Shown: positions 8,366-18,690, counted from the stretch's first letter. The stretch is DNA of 64,000 nt from Alphaproteobacteria bacterium (GCA_017511715.1 JAFWJF010000008.1:86656-150655); one strand, 5' to 3'. Numbers and translations: made by a program. Notes: generated from the letters alone by a model not told the origin.

Positions 8366-9973
8366 ATGGCAAATTCTGACAATATTTTATCTGTGCCAAG
8401 TGGTTTAGAAAATGCAAACAGCAAAGATATACTTGATTATTTGTTTGCTAATAATAATCGCTTGTTAACCGCGTATGCGGCGGAATTTGCGTTACCCAAA
8501 GATACACAGAGTTTGGTTGCATATTTTTCTGGGGGTGAAATTATAATATCGCGAACGCATCGTTATGATGGGCGTGTGTTGTCTTTCCTTGATTTGTTGC
8601 ATAAAAAAAATCGTGTTGTCAAAGAACCTTTTTATTCTGATTTAGGACTGATATCTAATATATATAAAACTAATGACGAAATGCTGGGCAGTAATGTTCG
8701 TTCGCGTGTTGATTATGACAATCAGATGCAAAAAGATTTTGTTGATATAATTGCACGTGCTGCGGCACAAAAAGTTTCTGATATCCATATCGAAGTTGCG
8801 GACCAAACAACAATCTATTTCCGTATAGATGGCAGTATGCAACCAGTGTTCGAATATAATTCACAATGGGGTGAATCTTTTGTAAGGGCGGCATTCGCAT
8901 CGGCTGATATTTCTAATTCCAGTTATGCACAAAATGAATATCAAACAGCCCAGAAAGATGGGCGCACCCCGTTGCGTGGCACCAAAGATTTATACCTGCC
9001 GGCTGGTATTTTGGGTATAAGAATGCAATTTAACCCAATCGCTTTTGGTTCACAATATGTTGTTATGCGTTTGCTTTATGATAACCCAAGCGAAGGTATC
9101 AAGACAGAACAAGAATTTAATGAATACGAACAAAAACTTTTGTTGCGTTTGCGTTCTGCGCCGACTGGTTTGGTTATTGTTGCGGGGCCTACATCATCTG
9201 GTAAATCAACAACGTTGGTTCGCAATATGGCGTTGATGTTAAAGGAAAGAAGATATGAAATAAATCTTATTACAGTGGAAGACCCTGCGGAACAAAAGAT
9301 TTTTGGTGCACATCAAATGCCTGTTGTTAACGCAGTTAATGAAGAACAAAGGGAAGAAAAATTTACAGAAGCCCTTGCTGCTGCGTTGCGAAGCGACCCT
9401 GATACATTGATGGTTGGGGAAATAAGAACACTTTCTGCAGCACAATTAACTGTAAAGGGTGCGTTGTCTGGTCATAATGTTTGGACGACATTGCATGCAA
9501 ACTCTGCGATGGGTGCATTGACGCGTTTGTTGGATATGGGCGTGGAATCTTTCAAGTTGAAAGACGAAACAATGATGCGTGGTCTGGTGTCTATGCGCTT
9601 GTTCAAGAAACTGTGTCCATATTGTCGCGAAAGATTGGCAGACCATCATGATCATAGTGCATATAATCGTGTAAAAGAGGCCCTGGGTGATTTGGGATTA
9701 AATCAAACTTTTATTCGTGGCGCGGGATGTGAGCAATGTAATGGGTCTGGGACAATCGGTCGTATCAAGGCCGGTGAAATCATTATGACGAATAGTGAGT
9801 TTTTAAGTCTTGCACTTTCTGGCGATACCGAAGGTGCAGTGAAATATTGGTTGGAAAAAATGAACGGGCGCACACTGAAAGAAGCGGCGACAGAATTGAT
9901 GTTGCGCGGAATAATCGGTGTTGATGAACTGGAACGCTGGGTTGGTTTACTGGACAGACCATGGGTGTATTAA
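8366..9973 (+). CDS. pilQ: Pilus assembly/secretion ATPase PilQ (R64), GspE/PulE family
   Basis: A hexameric ATPase that powers pilin or pseudopilin assembly from the cytoplasm. In its 535 residues it has the N2 domain (SDIHIE), Walker A GPTSSGKST near residue 275, an Asp box (ITVEDPAEQ), Walker B-region TLMVGEIRTLSAAQL with the downstream TTLHAN His box, and a four-Cys zinc motif (CPYC then CEQC) near 415-455. It starts two bases after pilP. In R64 nomenclature PilQ is the ATPase, not the type IVa secretin of the same name. Confidence 0.88.
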   Translation: MANSDNILSVPSGLENANSKDILDYLFANNNRLLTAYAAEFALPKDTQSLVAYFSGGEIIISRTHRYDGRVLSFLDLLHKKNRVVKEPFYSDLGLISNIYKTNDEMLGSNVRSRVDYDNQMQKDFVDIIARAAAQKVSDIHIEVADQTTIYFRIDGSMQPVFEYNSQWGESFVRAAFASADISNSSYAQNEYQTAQKDGRTPLRGTKDLYLPAGILGIRMQFNPIAFGSQYVVMRLLYDNPSEGIKTEQEFNEYEQKLLLRLRSAPTGLVIVAGPTSSGKSTTLVRNMALMLKERRYEINLITVEDPAEQKIFGAHQMPVVNAVNEEQREEKFTEALAAALRSDPDTLMVGEIRTLSAAQLTVKGALSGHNVWTTLHANSAMGALTRLLDMGVESFKLKDETMMRGLVSMRLFKKLCPYCRERLADHHDHSAYNRVKEALGDLGLNQTFIRGAGCEQCNGSGTIGRIKAGEIIMTNSEFLSLALSGDTEGAVKYWLEKMNGRTLKEAATELMLRGIIGVDELERWVGLLDRPWVY

Positions 9974-9977
9974 AACG

Positions 9978-11048
9978 ATGAATAAACTTGAATTGCTTTA
10001 TGCAAAATTGGTTTTCAAGACAGATACAGAAAAGCGCATGGCAATATCGCGCAAGATTGCATCGCTTTTGCGTAATAATTTTACATTGATGGACGCGTTG
10101 CATCGTATTGAAATGATAGAATCTCATAATGGGCGTAAACCAAATGAACCATTTGCAATTGCAATGCGTGAAATTCAGAAAAATCTTGAACGCGGTATGA
10201 CTTTTGCCCAGGCGACATCTGGTTGGGTGCCAAGTGAAGAAACCTTGTTATTAACATCTGGGAATGTAAGCAGTCTGTTAATATCGTTGGAAAATATTGG
10301 TCGTGTTGTAAATGGTATAAATCGTATAAAGCGTGCGATGTTGACTGCGGTTGCGTATCCTTTGTTTTTGCTGGCTTTGACGGTTGCCATAATTGTTATG
10401 GTTGGAATTTATCTGGTCCCCCCGTTGGCAGAGGCTGCCGGCAGTGATGTTATTTGGCGTGGGACGGCTGCATCACTGGTTTGGGTGTCTGGTTTCGCAA
10501 ATAAGTATTGGCTTTCTGTGGCGGTCGTTTTTATGGTATTGGTTGCATTTGTTTGGGTGTCAATGCCAATATGGACTGGGAAAATCAGAACGTTTTTTGA
10601 CAGATTCCCACCATATAACACATATAAATTGCAGGTTTCAGTAAGTTGGTTGATGTCGTTGGCGGCAATGGTGTCTGCCGGTGTGTCTGTGCCAGACGCA
10701 ATGCGTTTGTTGGCTGATTCTGGGAACAAATATTTATCTGATACCTTGGAAGAAGCCTTACACTATATCGCAAATGGTGAAAATTTGGGAAGTGCGCTGG
10801 CGCTTACTGGTAGAAATTTCCCGAATGAAGAAATCATTGGCGATTTAATGATTTATTCTGATATGAACGATTTTGACAAGAACCTTAATCAGATAGCCCA
10901 AGATTATATGGAAGAATCTGTGCGTAAAATGGAAAGCATTTCAAGCGTTCTTAACAGTGTTGGAATTATATTGGTTTCTATCATAATCGGATGGGTAGTA
11001 CTTGGAACATTCCAGATGCAGGAACAAATTACATCTGTGTTTATGTAA
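9978..11048 (+). CDS. pilR: Pilus inner-membrane platform protein PilR (R64), GspF family
   Basis: The polytopic platform that couples the ATPase to pilin insertion. The 356-residue protein has the repeated GspF domains: RKIASLLRNNFTLMDALHR at the start, three strong membrane helices (about residues 125-150, 165-190 and 335-355), and second-domain LMSLAAMVSAGVSVPDAMRLL. The ATG at 9978 follows the pilQ stop by four bases; a longer frame from 9918 only overlaps pilQ. No pilin, prepilin peptidase or pilT-like gene follows; the next gene is a secreted Cys-rich protein. Confidence 0.85.
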   Translation: MNKLELLYAKLVFKTDTEKRMAISRKIASLLRNNFTLMDALHRIEMIESHNGRKPNEPFAIAMREIQKNLERGMTFAQATSGWVPSEETLLLTSGNVSSLLISLENIGRVVNGINRIKRAMLTAVAYPLFLLALTVAIIVMVGIYLVPPLAEAAGSDVIWRGTAASLVWVSGFANKYWLSVAVVFMVLVAFVWVSMPIWTGKIRTFFDRFPPYNTYKLQVSVSWLMSLAAMVSAGVSVPDAMRLLADSGNKYLSDTLEEALHYIANGENLGSALALTGRNFPNEEIIGDLMIYSDMNDFDKNLNQIAQDYMEESVRKMESISSVLNSVGIILVSIIIGWVVLGTFQMQEQITSVFM

Positions 11049-11066
11049 AAATTAAATATATTTATC

Positions 11067-11133
11067 CATCTGCTTGTTGTCGGCGCGTTTATGCAGGTTT
11101 ACTGCACCGCACTTGCCAACAACCGCGCATCTG
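11067..11133 (+). ncRNA. Candidate structured RNA motif, copy A
   Basis: In the 404-base gap after pilR. Outer stem GTTGTCGGC with GCCAACAAC, inner hairpin TGCAG/CTGCA. Copy B at 56066-56133 has the same length within one base, the same CTGCTTGTTGT start, CGCGTTYATG and CACTT blocks and GCGCATCTG end, but different stem bases that still pair (compensatory changes). In copy A the terminal GCGCATCTG can also pair with CAGATGCGC of the terminator hairpin downstream. I know no named family. Confidence 0.5.
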
Positions 11134-11155
11134 AACAATTCTATTTAATTTTTTA

Positions 11156-11178
11156 AACGGCGCAGATGCGCCGTTCTA
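11156..11178 (+). terminator. Terminator after copy A
   Basis: AACGGCGCA (11156-11164) pairs with TGCGCCGTT (11167-11175); the T-tract is weak. It would end pilR transcription. Confidence 0.6.
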
Positions 11179-11244
11179 ATTTATTTTTTTGATGTTTGGT
11201 TATTTTTCTCTTTTTTTTAATGTCAATGTTTGATAGAATTTAGA

Positions 11245-11440
11245 TGTCAGCAAGATTTTTGCTGATGGGGCTTCGAAACCTCTTAATACACAGTGTCCAA
11301 AAAGGACAATATCTCCAACTAAATTGGGTTGGAGGGGGCGATATATTATGAATAAGCCCGCTATTTTCTGTGTATTATAGTTTCGAACCTCCAACCGCTT
11401 GAATTTCATGCGGTTAATTTGTTTATAAACAAAAAGAAAG
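11245..11440 (+). promoter_or_regulatory. Highly structured 5' leader of the secreted-protein gene
   Basis: After a possible -10 TAGAAT (11234-11239) comes a 7-bp hairpin (11247-11253 with 11259-11265). A long closing helix follows, TTCGAAAC (11272-11279) plus AATACACAG (11285-11293) pairing with CTGTGTATT (11368-11376) plus GTTTCGAA (11380-11387). It encloses two more hairpins (TGTCC/GGACA; ATATC+TCCAAC with GTTGGA+GATAT). Then come AACCGC/GCGGTT and a 16-base palindrome around 11420. The leader is about 200 bases and ends at an AGAGAGGAAAC ribosome site. It looks like a cis-regulatory RNA; the ligand is unknown. Confidence 0.5.
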
Positions 11441-11452
11441 AGAGGAAACAAT

Positions 11453-12658
11453 ATGAAATCGAAAATAATAATGACCTCTATGGTCGGTTTGGCGTTTGCG
11501 ATGCCGGCATTCGCGGCGCCAAGTAAAACTTCCGAGACTTTTCCACAAAACGGTCAGATGCAGGAAGACACTAAATACATAGGTCAGGCAACACAAACGA
11601 ACCTGCACTCATACGAAGGACCGGTGACAGCAACCGCAAATTATACGGACACACCTTATACCGTAACGGCGGGAAATTATTTACCAATGTCATCGGAAAC
11701 GGTTGCACAATGTACCAGCGGTAATTATTGTCCGGGAATAAGTGGCACAGTAAATTACAGCACGTCAGCGAATCAAGGTTTAACCGCATGTCCAAATGGA
11801 TATGGCGCATCAGATTTGGGCGCAAGTGAAGATACACAATGTTATCGTTCGTGCAACAGTGCATATATAGGTAGCACTATCACCAGCACACCTGGTATAG
11901 CCCATGCAGACGGTATGGCAGGGAATGATTATTATGGTACTGGCACCGACACTTGTTATCCAACATCATGTGTTGCCGGCTGGCATTTGCGTACAGGGAA
12001 TTTCCTGCAAGATACAATCGGCCGCTCACATAACGTAAACTCGAGCTATGCTTATCAAAATGGCACTGGCGATGCTGGTTTTAACCAAAACACATACGGA
12101 ATAACGCAGAATAATGAATTTGTGGTAGATTTTGGCGAAAAAGGTAAAATACACGGATATGCCAAATGTAGCAATGTGGAAGGAACGAATAATAATGGGA
12201 CATGGACAAATCCAACGATATTAACAAACGCCCAAATAGGTACAGAAGCTGGTCGATACTGTTATTGTCATCTTGATAGTTATACCCCCGCTGGTAATGA
12301 CCAAACAATGCAGAGCTTGTCTTTGCCGTGGGTGTTCCACGTCGACAGGGGTGGCGCGGACGCTTGCGCGAGCGACTGTGCGTACAGATGTGTGTTTTCA
12401 ATTGATGAAACTAATGGCAGTTCTGATAGACTTTTTGCCTTCCGTGAAGCAGTTTTTGGTTTGTTTGATAGGTCTGGCTCAACATGTGATGCGAATGTTA
12501 TTTCTATTACATGGGATGGAGCGGACCAAACCGATATTGATGCGAATAATGCGGGACAATGCACATACGGTGGCGATATTAACACACCGAAAAAGGCTGT
12601 TCATGTTCCTGGAAAAACATTTGTCGGTTGGACATTCGACACACCAAGTGGAAACTAA
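11453..12658 (+). CDS. Secreted Cys-rich protein with GW-type C-terminal repeat, paralogue 1
   Basis: A 401-residue exported protein, the first of five paralogues in the window. The signal peptide ends AFA near residue 21. The family layout is: a Tyr/Ala-rich N-terminal module (ATANYTDTPYTVTAGNYLP), a Cys module (CTSGNYCPG, then ACPNGYGASDLGASEDTQCY), CYPTSC..GWH, a variable middle, a CYCHL and CASDC segment, and a C-terminal YGGDI..TP..VPGKTFVGW block resembling a Listeria/Bacteroides (InlB B-type) repeat. These modules suggest a disulfide-bonded surface or secreted protein. It lies after the pilus genes and has a structured leader; the link to that machinery is only positional. Confidence 0.7.
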   Translation: MKSKIIMTSMVGLAFAMPAFAAPSKTSETFPQNGQMQEDTKYIGQATQTNLHSYEGPVTATANYTDTPYTVTAGNYLPMSSETVAQCTSGNYCPGISGTVNYSTSANQGLTACPNGYGASDLGASEDTQCYRSCNSAYIGSTITSTPGIAHADGMAGNDYYGTGTDTCYPTSCVAGWHLRTGNFLQDTIGRSHNVNSSYAYQNGTGDAGFNQNTYGITQNNEFVVDFGEKGKIHGYAKCSNVEGTNNNGTWTNPTILTNAQIGTEAGRYCYCHLDSYTPAGNDQTMQSLSLPWVFHVDRGGADACASDCAYRCVFSIDETNGSSDRLFAFREAVFGLFDRSGSTCDANVISITWDGADQTDIDANNAGQCTYGGDINTPKKAVHVPGKTFVGWTFDTPSGN

Positions 12659-12673
12659 CAACCCACGCACAAC

Positions 12674-12701
12674 AAAAACCGCCCATCCGGGCGGTTGTTT
12701 T
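12674..12701 (+). terminator. Terminator of paralogue 1
   Basis: AACCGCCC / GGGCGGTT hairpin with ATCC loop and TGTTTT tail, 16 bases after the stop. Confidence 0.8.
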
Positions 12702-12702
12702 A

Positions 12703-12789
12703 ACCTCCCTCCCGGTCTGGCGACCGTACTCCCCCCAAGGGGAGAATTCTCCCTCTGCGAGGGAGGGGACCCGCAAGGGTGAGGGAGGG
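12703..12789. repeat. GC-rich multi-hairpin repeat, copy 1
   Basis: About 87 bases that fold as a closed multibranch element: outer CCTCCCTC/GAGGGAGG, hairpins GGTC-TGGC-GACC, CTCCCC-CCAA-GGGGAG, CTCCCTC-TGC-GAGGGAG and CCC-GCAA-GGG. Copy 2 keeps every stem with compensatory base changes. Base composition is far from the AT-rich surroundings, which fits a mobile REP/MITE-like intergenic repeat. Confidence 0.65.
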
Positions 12790-12821
12790 CGCATTCCAGA
12801 AAGCGCAAGTAATCTTGGAAT

Positions 12822-12910
12822 ACCTCCCTCCCGTCCTGACGGACGTACTCCCCCCAAGGGGAGAATTGAAAGTTCTCCTCCTGCGGAGGAGTACCCGCAG
12901 GGGGAGGTGG
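12822..12910. repeat. GC-rich multi-hairpin repeat, copy 2
   Basis: About 89 bases with the same layout as copy 1: outer ACCTCCC/GGGAGGT, GTCC-TGAC-GGAC, the identical CTCCCC-CCAA-GGGGAG hairpin, CTCCTCC-TGC-GGAGGAG, CCC-GCA-GGG. A 32-base spacer separates it from copy 1. Confidence 0.65.
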
Positions 12911-12933
12911 TCTTTTATAAAAAACTGCTCAAG

Positions 12934-12957
12934 CCACCCATCCCAAGAGGGGGAATT
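12934..12957. repeat. Possible truncated third repeat copy
   Basis: CCACCCATCCCAAGAGGGGG then AATT matches the central hairpin and AATT of copies 1 and 2 with changes; the flanking stems are missing. Confidence 0.3.
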
Positions 12958-12985
12958 ACACCGCCCATCCGGGCGGTGTTTTTTT
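12958..12985. terminator. Terminator between the repeats and the RusA-like gene
   Basis: ACACCGCCC / GGGCGGTGT hairpin, ATCC loop and seven T on +. It ends next to the stop of the minus-strand gene and may serve both sides. Confidence 0.7.
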
Positions 12986-13553
12986 ACACAATAAACGGCA
13001 GGTTTTCCAGTGTTCCTTCGGTGACACGAACATTTACATCAATTAGCATAAATACAGAATCTGGTGTTTTTTGTGCGTCACAAGGCAAGATATTTGGCGA
13101 CAGCAAATGGCTGGTGTTAACTGTTAATTTAGTCACCAAATGGTCATCGTCTAACAGTGTATAAATCGGTCCAATATCACGTGGTGTGTTTTGTCCGATT
13201 TCGTGTTCGTTTTGTGGGCATCGCAAACCATCAAGAATAGTTTTAACGCGGTTATCTATATCAGAATGGGGAACGCCCACGATTTCGGGGTGCATCAACA
13301 AAATATCCAATTCTGCTATCATTTTCAAGTTAGGACTTATAATTGGATTCCAGTCTATGCCACCAATGTGACGTGTAATAATGGGGCTTTTTTTAGCATC
13401 TGGCAGCATAAATTTAGTTAAATTGTTCCATGGTTGCAATGTTACCAGTTTTTTCAACTGGGGATGAAATTGCATCCGTATATCAGCAATATGTTGCGCG
13501 CGTTTTTTCGGGTTTGTTAATATGTCGCCATAATATAATAACTTGAATTTCAT
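12984..13553 (-). CDS. RusA-like endodeoxyribonuclease-family protein (tentative)
   Basis: A 189-residue protein. The segment HSDIDNRVKTILDGLR (about residues 97-112) followed by LLDDDHLVTKLTV (about 132-144) resembles the metal-binding DxDN..K..LD core of RusA-type Holliday junction resolvases, which are common on phages and mobile elements. The N-terminal half has no motif I recognise. It overlaps the upstream small gene by ATGA, so the two are coupled and divergent from gyrB. It may be a mobile-element remnant; the function is inferred from one motif. Confidence 0.45.
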   Translation of the reverse strand: MKFKLLYYGDILTNPKKRAQHIADIRMQFHPQLKKLVTLQPWNNLTKFMLPDAKKSPIITRHIGGIDWNPIISPNLKMIAELDILLMHPEIVGVPHSDIDNRVKTILDGLRCPQNEHEIGQNTPRDIGPIYTLLDDDHLVTKLTVNTSHLLSPNILPCDAQKTPDSVFMLIDVNVRVTEGTLENLPFIV

Positions 13554-13858
13554 TGTTTTTCCTTTTCTTTATTCAGATATTCTTGGAAAATGTCCAGTCC
13601 CATCGGGTGAACGCGGGGCGTTTTTGATTTGTATTGTATAACAACGGGAGCAGGGTGGCCGTTTACCATAATTTTTGCCTTCGCTAATTGCATTTTTTTC
13701 ATGGTTTTTTCGGCAAGTTCGGTGCTAACTTTGAATTTTGTCGCTAAAAAACGTTTTGTCAAAAAATCGTCCTTGGTAAAAACAATTGGTTCCCCGGATG
13801 ATCCGACCCGTTTCATGGTGCTTTTTCTTTCGTCTGTCAAATTAACTACGGCTAACAT
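13550..13858 (-). CDS. Small protein of unknown function upstream of the RusA-like gene
   Basis: A 102-residue, Lys-rich protein with no recognised domain. A predicted helical segment (LATKFKVSTELAEKTMKKMQLAKAK is split by no Gly or Pro) could be a small DNA-binding helix bundle. It shares a four-base ATGA overlap with the next gene and starts 85 bases from gyrB on the opposite strand. AAAAGGATAAAAAATG gives a usable ribosome site. Function unknown. Confidence 0.5.
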   Translation of the reverse strand: MLAVVNLTDERKSTMKRVGSSGEPIVFTKDDFLTKRFLATKFKVSTELAEKTMKKMQLAKAKIMVNGHPAPVVIQYKSKTPRVHPMGLDIFQEYLNKEKEKQ

Positions 13859-13885
13859 TTTTTATCCTTTTTTATACCTTTTTCC

Positions 13886-13914
13886 TTGCTAATTATATCA
13901 TAAATTGCTATGTT
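13886..13914 (+). promoter_or_regulatory. gyrB promoter
   Basis: TTGCTA, 17 bp, TATGTT, 28 bases before the gyrB start. Confidence 0.55.
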
Positions 13915-13942
13915 TTACCTAGCAAAAAGAAAGGATTTTTAG

Positions 13943-16342
<2,400 letters not shown>

Positions 16343-16361
16343 AATGTAAAAAAGGGGTGCG

Positions 16362-16565
16362 ATGCCGGACGATTTTATAAAAAATCATCATGGTATAAAT
16401 ATAAAATATCCGACATCGGACCAGGATAAAAATGCGCAAAAAATTAAAGATGATTTTAATAAAGCAAAACAAGCAATAATACGAAAAATAATTCAATCTG
16501 ATAATTCGGATGACAGGACCGCTGTTCGTGCAGTGATGGCCCAATTCAGAAAAACAAATGAATAA
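16362..16565 (+). CDS. Small hypothetical protein between gyrB and a DNA glycosylase gene
   Basis: A 67-residue, Lys/Asp-rich protein with no recognised domain and no signal. AAAAAAGGGGTGCG precedes the ATG. It overlaps the next gene by eight bases, so it is probably translated in one operon with it and ung. The C-terminal half (FNKAKQAIIRKIIQSDN) looks helical and basic. Function unknown. Confidence 0.5.
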   Translation: MPDDFIKNHHGINIKYPTSDQDKNAQKIKDDFNKAKQAIIRKIIQSDNSDDRTAVRAVMAQFRKTNE

Positions 16566-17226
16566 AATTTTTTCAGCATCTTGGTTAGACAATTTAGATA
16601 CGCGTTTGCGTGAAATGGGTTTGGACAGTGATGATAAATCTTTTGATGAAATTCGTGAAATCTTGTCTTGTCCGCCGCGATTGTCGCCAGATGAATTTGC
16701 CAGCAGTGTTTCTTATGTAATTTTGGCAAGTGGTTTTTCACAAAAAACAGCAAAAAAAATCCATAAAATAATAATGCAAAAAATGCCGGCAAACCCCGGC
16801 GATTTATTGAAAGTTTTTAATAATAAAAACAAGATAAACGCAATCTGTAAAGTTTGGAACAACAGACAAGATTTTTGTGATGGTTATTATAAGTGTGTGT
16901 CTTTGAATGATAAACTAGATTATCTGCAAAAGTTGCCACATATTGGAAAAATAACTGTAAATCATCTGGCACGAAATCTGGGCGAAAATGTTGTAAAGTA
17001 TGATATTTGGATACAAAGACTTGGCGTGCTATACGGTGGAAACAGGGCTTTAGAGAAGAAAATAGATAATGGAAAACTGGATGCAGATGTAAAAAAATGC
17101 TGTGATGAAATGTTTAATCATTTGGCGCATGAAACAGGTTTGCCGATTGGGTACATTGATGTCGTTTTATGGAAATCTTGTCAAAACGGTTTAATAAAGG
17201 AATTGAAAAATGGATGTGAAAATTGA
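16558..17226 (+). CDS. HhH-GPD-like DNA glycosylase family protein (tentative)
   Basis: A 222-residue protein with an endonuclease III-type helix-hairpin-helix: [20 protein letters not shown] (about residues 120-140), followed by [13 protein letters not shown], where the Asp sits as in the catalytic GPD/PVDxHV region. An upstream [21 protein letters not shown] matches the helical bundle of the family. It overlaps ung by 17 bases, which places two base-excision enzymes in one unit. No Fe-S Cys cluster is visible. The target base is unknown; an HhH protein without glycosylase activity is also possible. Confidence 0.6.
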   Translation: MNKIFSASWLDNLDTRLREMGLDSDDKSFDEIREILSCPPRLSPDEFASSVSYVILASGFSQKTAKKIHKIIMQKMPANPGDLLKVFNNKNKINAICKVWNNRQDFCDGYYKCVSLNDKLDYLQKLPHIGKITVNHLARNLGENVVKYDIWIQRLGVLYGGNRALEKKIDNGKLDADVKKCCDEMFNHLAHETGLPIGYIDVVLWKSCQNGLIKELKNGCEN

Positions 17227-17875
17227 ACCTTCTTGGAAAGATGCATTGAAAGACGAATTCGAAAAAGATTATTTTATAAAACTTACCGAATTTGTGCGCA
17301 GTGAATATTTGTCTGGGAAAACAATTTATCCAGAGGCAAAAAATATTTTTAATGCGTTTAATTTGTGCCCGCTTTCTAATGTAAAGGTTGTTATTATCGG
17401 ACAAGACCCTTATCATGAACCACATCAAGCGCATGGGCTTTGTTTTTCTGTGGAAAACGGGACTGATTTTCCACCATCTTTGATAAATATATACAAAGAA
17501 ATTGAATCTGATTTAGGGCATAAAAGTATTACAAATGGTGATTTGTCGGCATGGGCAAAGCAGGGCGTTTTATTGCTTAATTCTACTTTGACTGTGCGGG
17601 CACATATCGCGGCTTCGCATTCTGGAAAAGGATGGGAACAATTTACCGATGCGGTTATAAGGGCTGTAAACGAAACCCAAAAAAATGTTGTTTATATGTT
17701 GTGGGGTTCTTTTGCACAAAAGAAAGCAGAGTTTGTTGATAATCAAAATAATCTGATTCTTAAAAGCGCGCATCCATCACCGCTTTCTGCATATAGGGGC
17801 TTTTTTGGAAATCATCATTTTTCACGTGCTAATGAATATTTGGTTGAAAATGGTAAAACACCAATAGATTGGTAG
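17210..17875 (+). CDS. ung: Uracil-DNA glycosylase, family 1
   Basis: Removes uracil from DNA as the first step of base-excision repair. The 221 residues contain the water-activating loop [22 protein letters not shown] near residue 60, [10 protein letters not shown] near 120, and the Leu-intercalation loop [20 protein letters not shown] near 185, with the C-terminal PIDW. The length is normal. The start lies inside the glycosylase-like gene upstream, so translation is coupled. It converges with the pagL-like gene one base after its stop. Confidence 0.95.
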   Translation: MDVKIEPSWKDALKDEFEKDYFIKLTEFVRSEYLSGKTIYPEAKNIFNAFNLCPLSNVKVVIIGQDPYHEPHQAHGLCFSVENGTDFPPSLINIYKEIESDLGHKSITNGDLSAWAKQGVLLLNSTLTVRAHIAASHSGKGWEQFTDAVIRAVNETQKNVVYMLWGSFAQKKAEFVDNQNNLILKSAHPSPLSAYRGFFGNHHFSRANEYLVENGKTPIDW

Positions 17876-17876
17876 T

Positions 17877-18452
17877 TTAATAATTATATGTAAATCCCAG
17901 ACCATAAAAAGCATAAGAATTGTTTTCTTCGGCTGTATTAGCATTAGAAAAGTGTTGTATAAAGAATTCGGCAGACCATTGTTTGTTGATGTGGTATCCA
18001 AGCATTACCTTGAACTGAAATAATAACTTTGCCCCAAGGCGTTCGTTTTCTTGTGCTTGCAACCCAGCGCCAGCACCCATTGCGCCATAAATAATGTCGT
18101 TATCAAATAATAATATGTCTTCGGTTAAATAAATCATAGGAATAGTATAATCTTGCCATTTCCAACCGTATTTTTCGTGAAAGCCCAATGTTTCAGATAT
18201 ATTTATAGAACGACGGGCAGGGACACGAAAGAATTTTGTAGGTTGAGAATATGTAAATGTTGCGATATAAAATGGAACAGGGCGGGTTGGTGGTGGCAAA
18301 AGCCAACCCGTGTCAAAACCCTGACCGATACCAAAAGCCACTTGGTTTTGGTAATCCCCCATGAAAGTTTTATTTTCTGGCAATATGCTTTCATCTGCGA
18401 TTGCAGGCACAACCACACACAAAGCAAATAAAAGAGAAAGCAATTTTTTCAT
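17877..18452 (-). CDS. pagL: PagL-like lipid A 3-O-deacylase (outer membrane)
   Basis: A 191-residue outer-membrane beta-barrel candidate. I start at the ATG at 18452 (MKKLLSLLFALCVVVPAIA, signal peptide cut after AIA), since a longer frame begins inside a terminator. The C-terminal part has the PagL His-Ser region in FIQHFSNANT and an aromatic-ended strand GLGFTYNY. PagL enzymes remove the 3-O-acyl chain of lipid A and so remodel LPS. Alternating Tyr/Phe strands (YIATFTY, FQFKVMLGYHI) fit a small barrel. The Glu of the catalytic triad is not assigned with certainty. Confidence 0.6.
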   Translation of the reverse strand: MKKLLSLLFALCVVVPAIADESILPENKTFMGDYQNQVAFGIGQGFDTGWLLPPPTRPVPFYIATFTYSQPTKFFRVPARRSINISETLGFHEKYGWKWQDYTIPMIYLTEDILLFDNDIIYGAMGAGAGLQAQENERLGAKLLFQFKVMLGYHINKQWSAEFFIQHFSNANTAEENNSYAFYGLGFTYNY

Positions 18453-18497
18453 AGAGTATATTTTATCATAAAACGCGGAACAAAACAAACCCAAAAA

Positions 18498-18518
18498 AAA
18501 TCGGGACAAGCCCGATTT
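18498..18518. terminator. Terminator beyond the tRNA-linked element 2
   Basis: AAATCGGG / CCCGATTT hairpin with ACAAG loop, flanked by A and T runs. It would stop minus-strand transcripts passing element 2. Confidence 0.65.
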
Positions 18519-18524
18519 AATTTT

Positions 18525-18647
18525 TGGTAGCAGCACAAGGGATTGTTTCGCTGTGCTTCACTCCCTTGCAAAATTTGCCTGGCGGCAAACCGGCGTTATT
18601 CCGCCTTTTTGCTGCGGGTCGGACCCCTGTGCCGGTGTCCAAATCCC
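18525..18647 (-). repeat. tRNA-linked element 2 (copies of tRNA-Met 3' parts)
   Basis: Same design as element 1, downstream of the elongator tRNA-Met and its terminator. The far end TGGTAGCAGCACAAGGGATT (from 18525) is a diverged direct copy of the tRNA 3' end with CCA. TCGGACCCCTG (18619-18629) is an exact 11-base copy of the T-arm 5' half. GTCCAAATCCC (18637-18647) is an inverted copy of the T-arm. The insert has CAAGGGA/TCCCTTG (18536-18542 with 18562-18568) and the 11-mer GGCAAACCGGC (18584-18594) shared with element 1. Confidence 0.55.
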
Positions 18648-18660
18648 AGATGTCAAAATA

Positions 18661-18686
18661 AAAAATGACCACAAGGGTCATTTATT
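18661..18686 (-). terminator. tRNA-Met terminator
   Basis: AAATGACC / GGGTCATTT hairpin between A and T runs, five bases past the tRNA 3' end. The same design follows tRNA-Tyr. Confidence 0.75.
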
Positions 18687-18690
18687 ATTT

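Noticed and set aside
11453-11530. Type IV prepilin signal in secreted paralogue 1 (gene after pilR)
   Set aside because: There is no Gly-Phe-type prepilin cleavage site with Glu at +5; the N-terminus is an ordinary Sec signal peptide ending AFA.
12628-13164. Long + strand frame across the GC-rich repeats
   Set aside because: It translates hairpin repeats and terminators, is Pro/Arg/Gly-rich and unlike neighbouring codon use, and overlaps the RusA-like gene on the other strand.
17877-18536. Longer pagL frame starting at 18536
   Set aside because: The start lies in a terminator hairpin and hides a clear signal peptide that begins at 18452.
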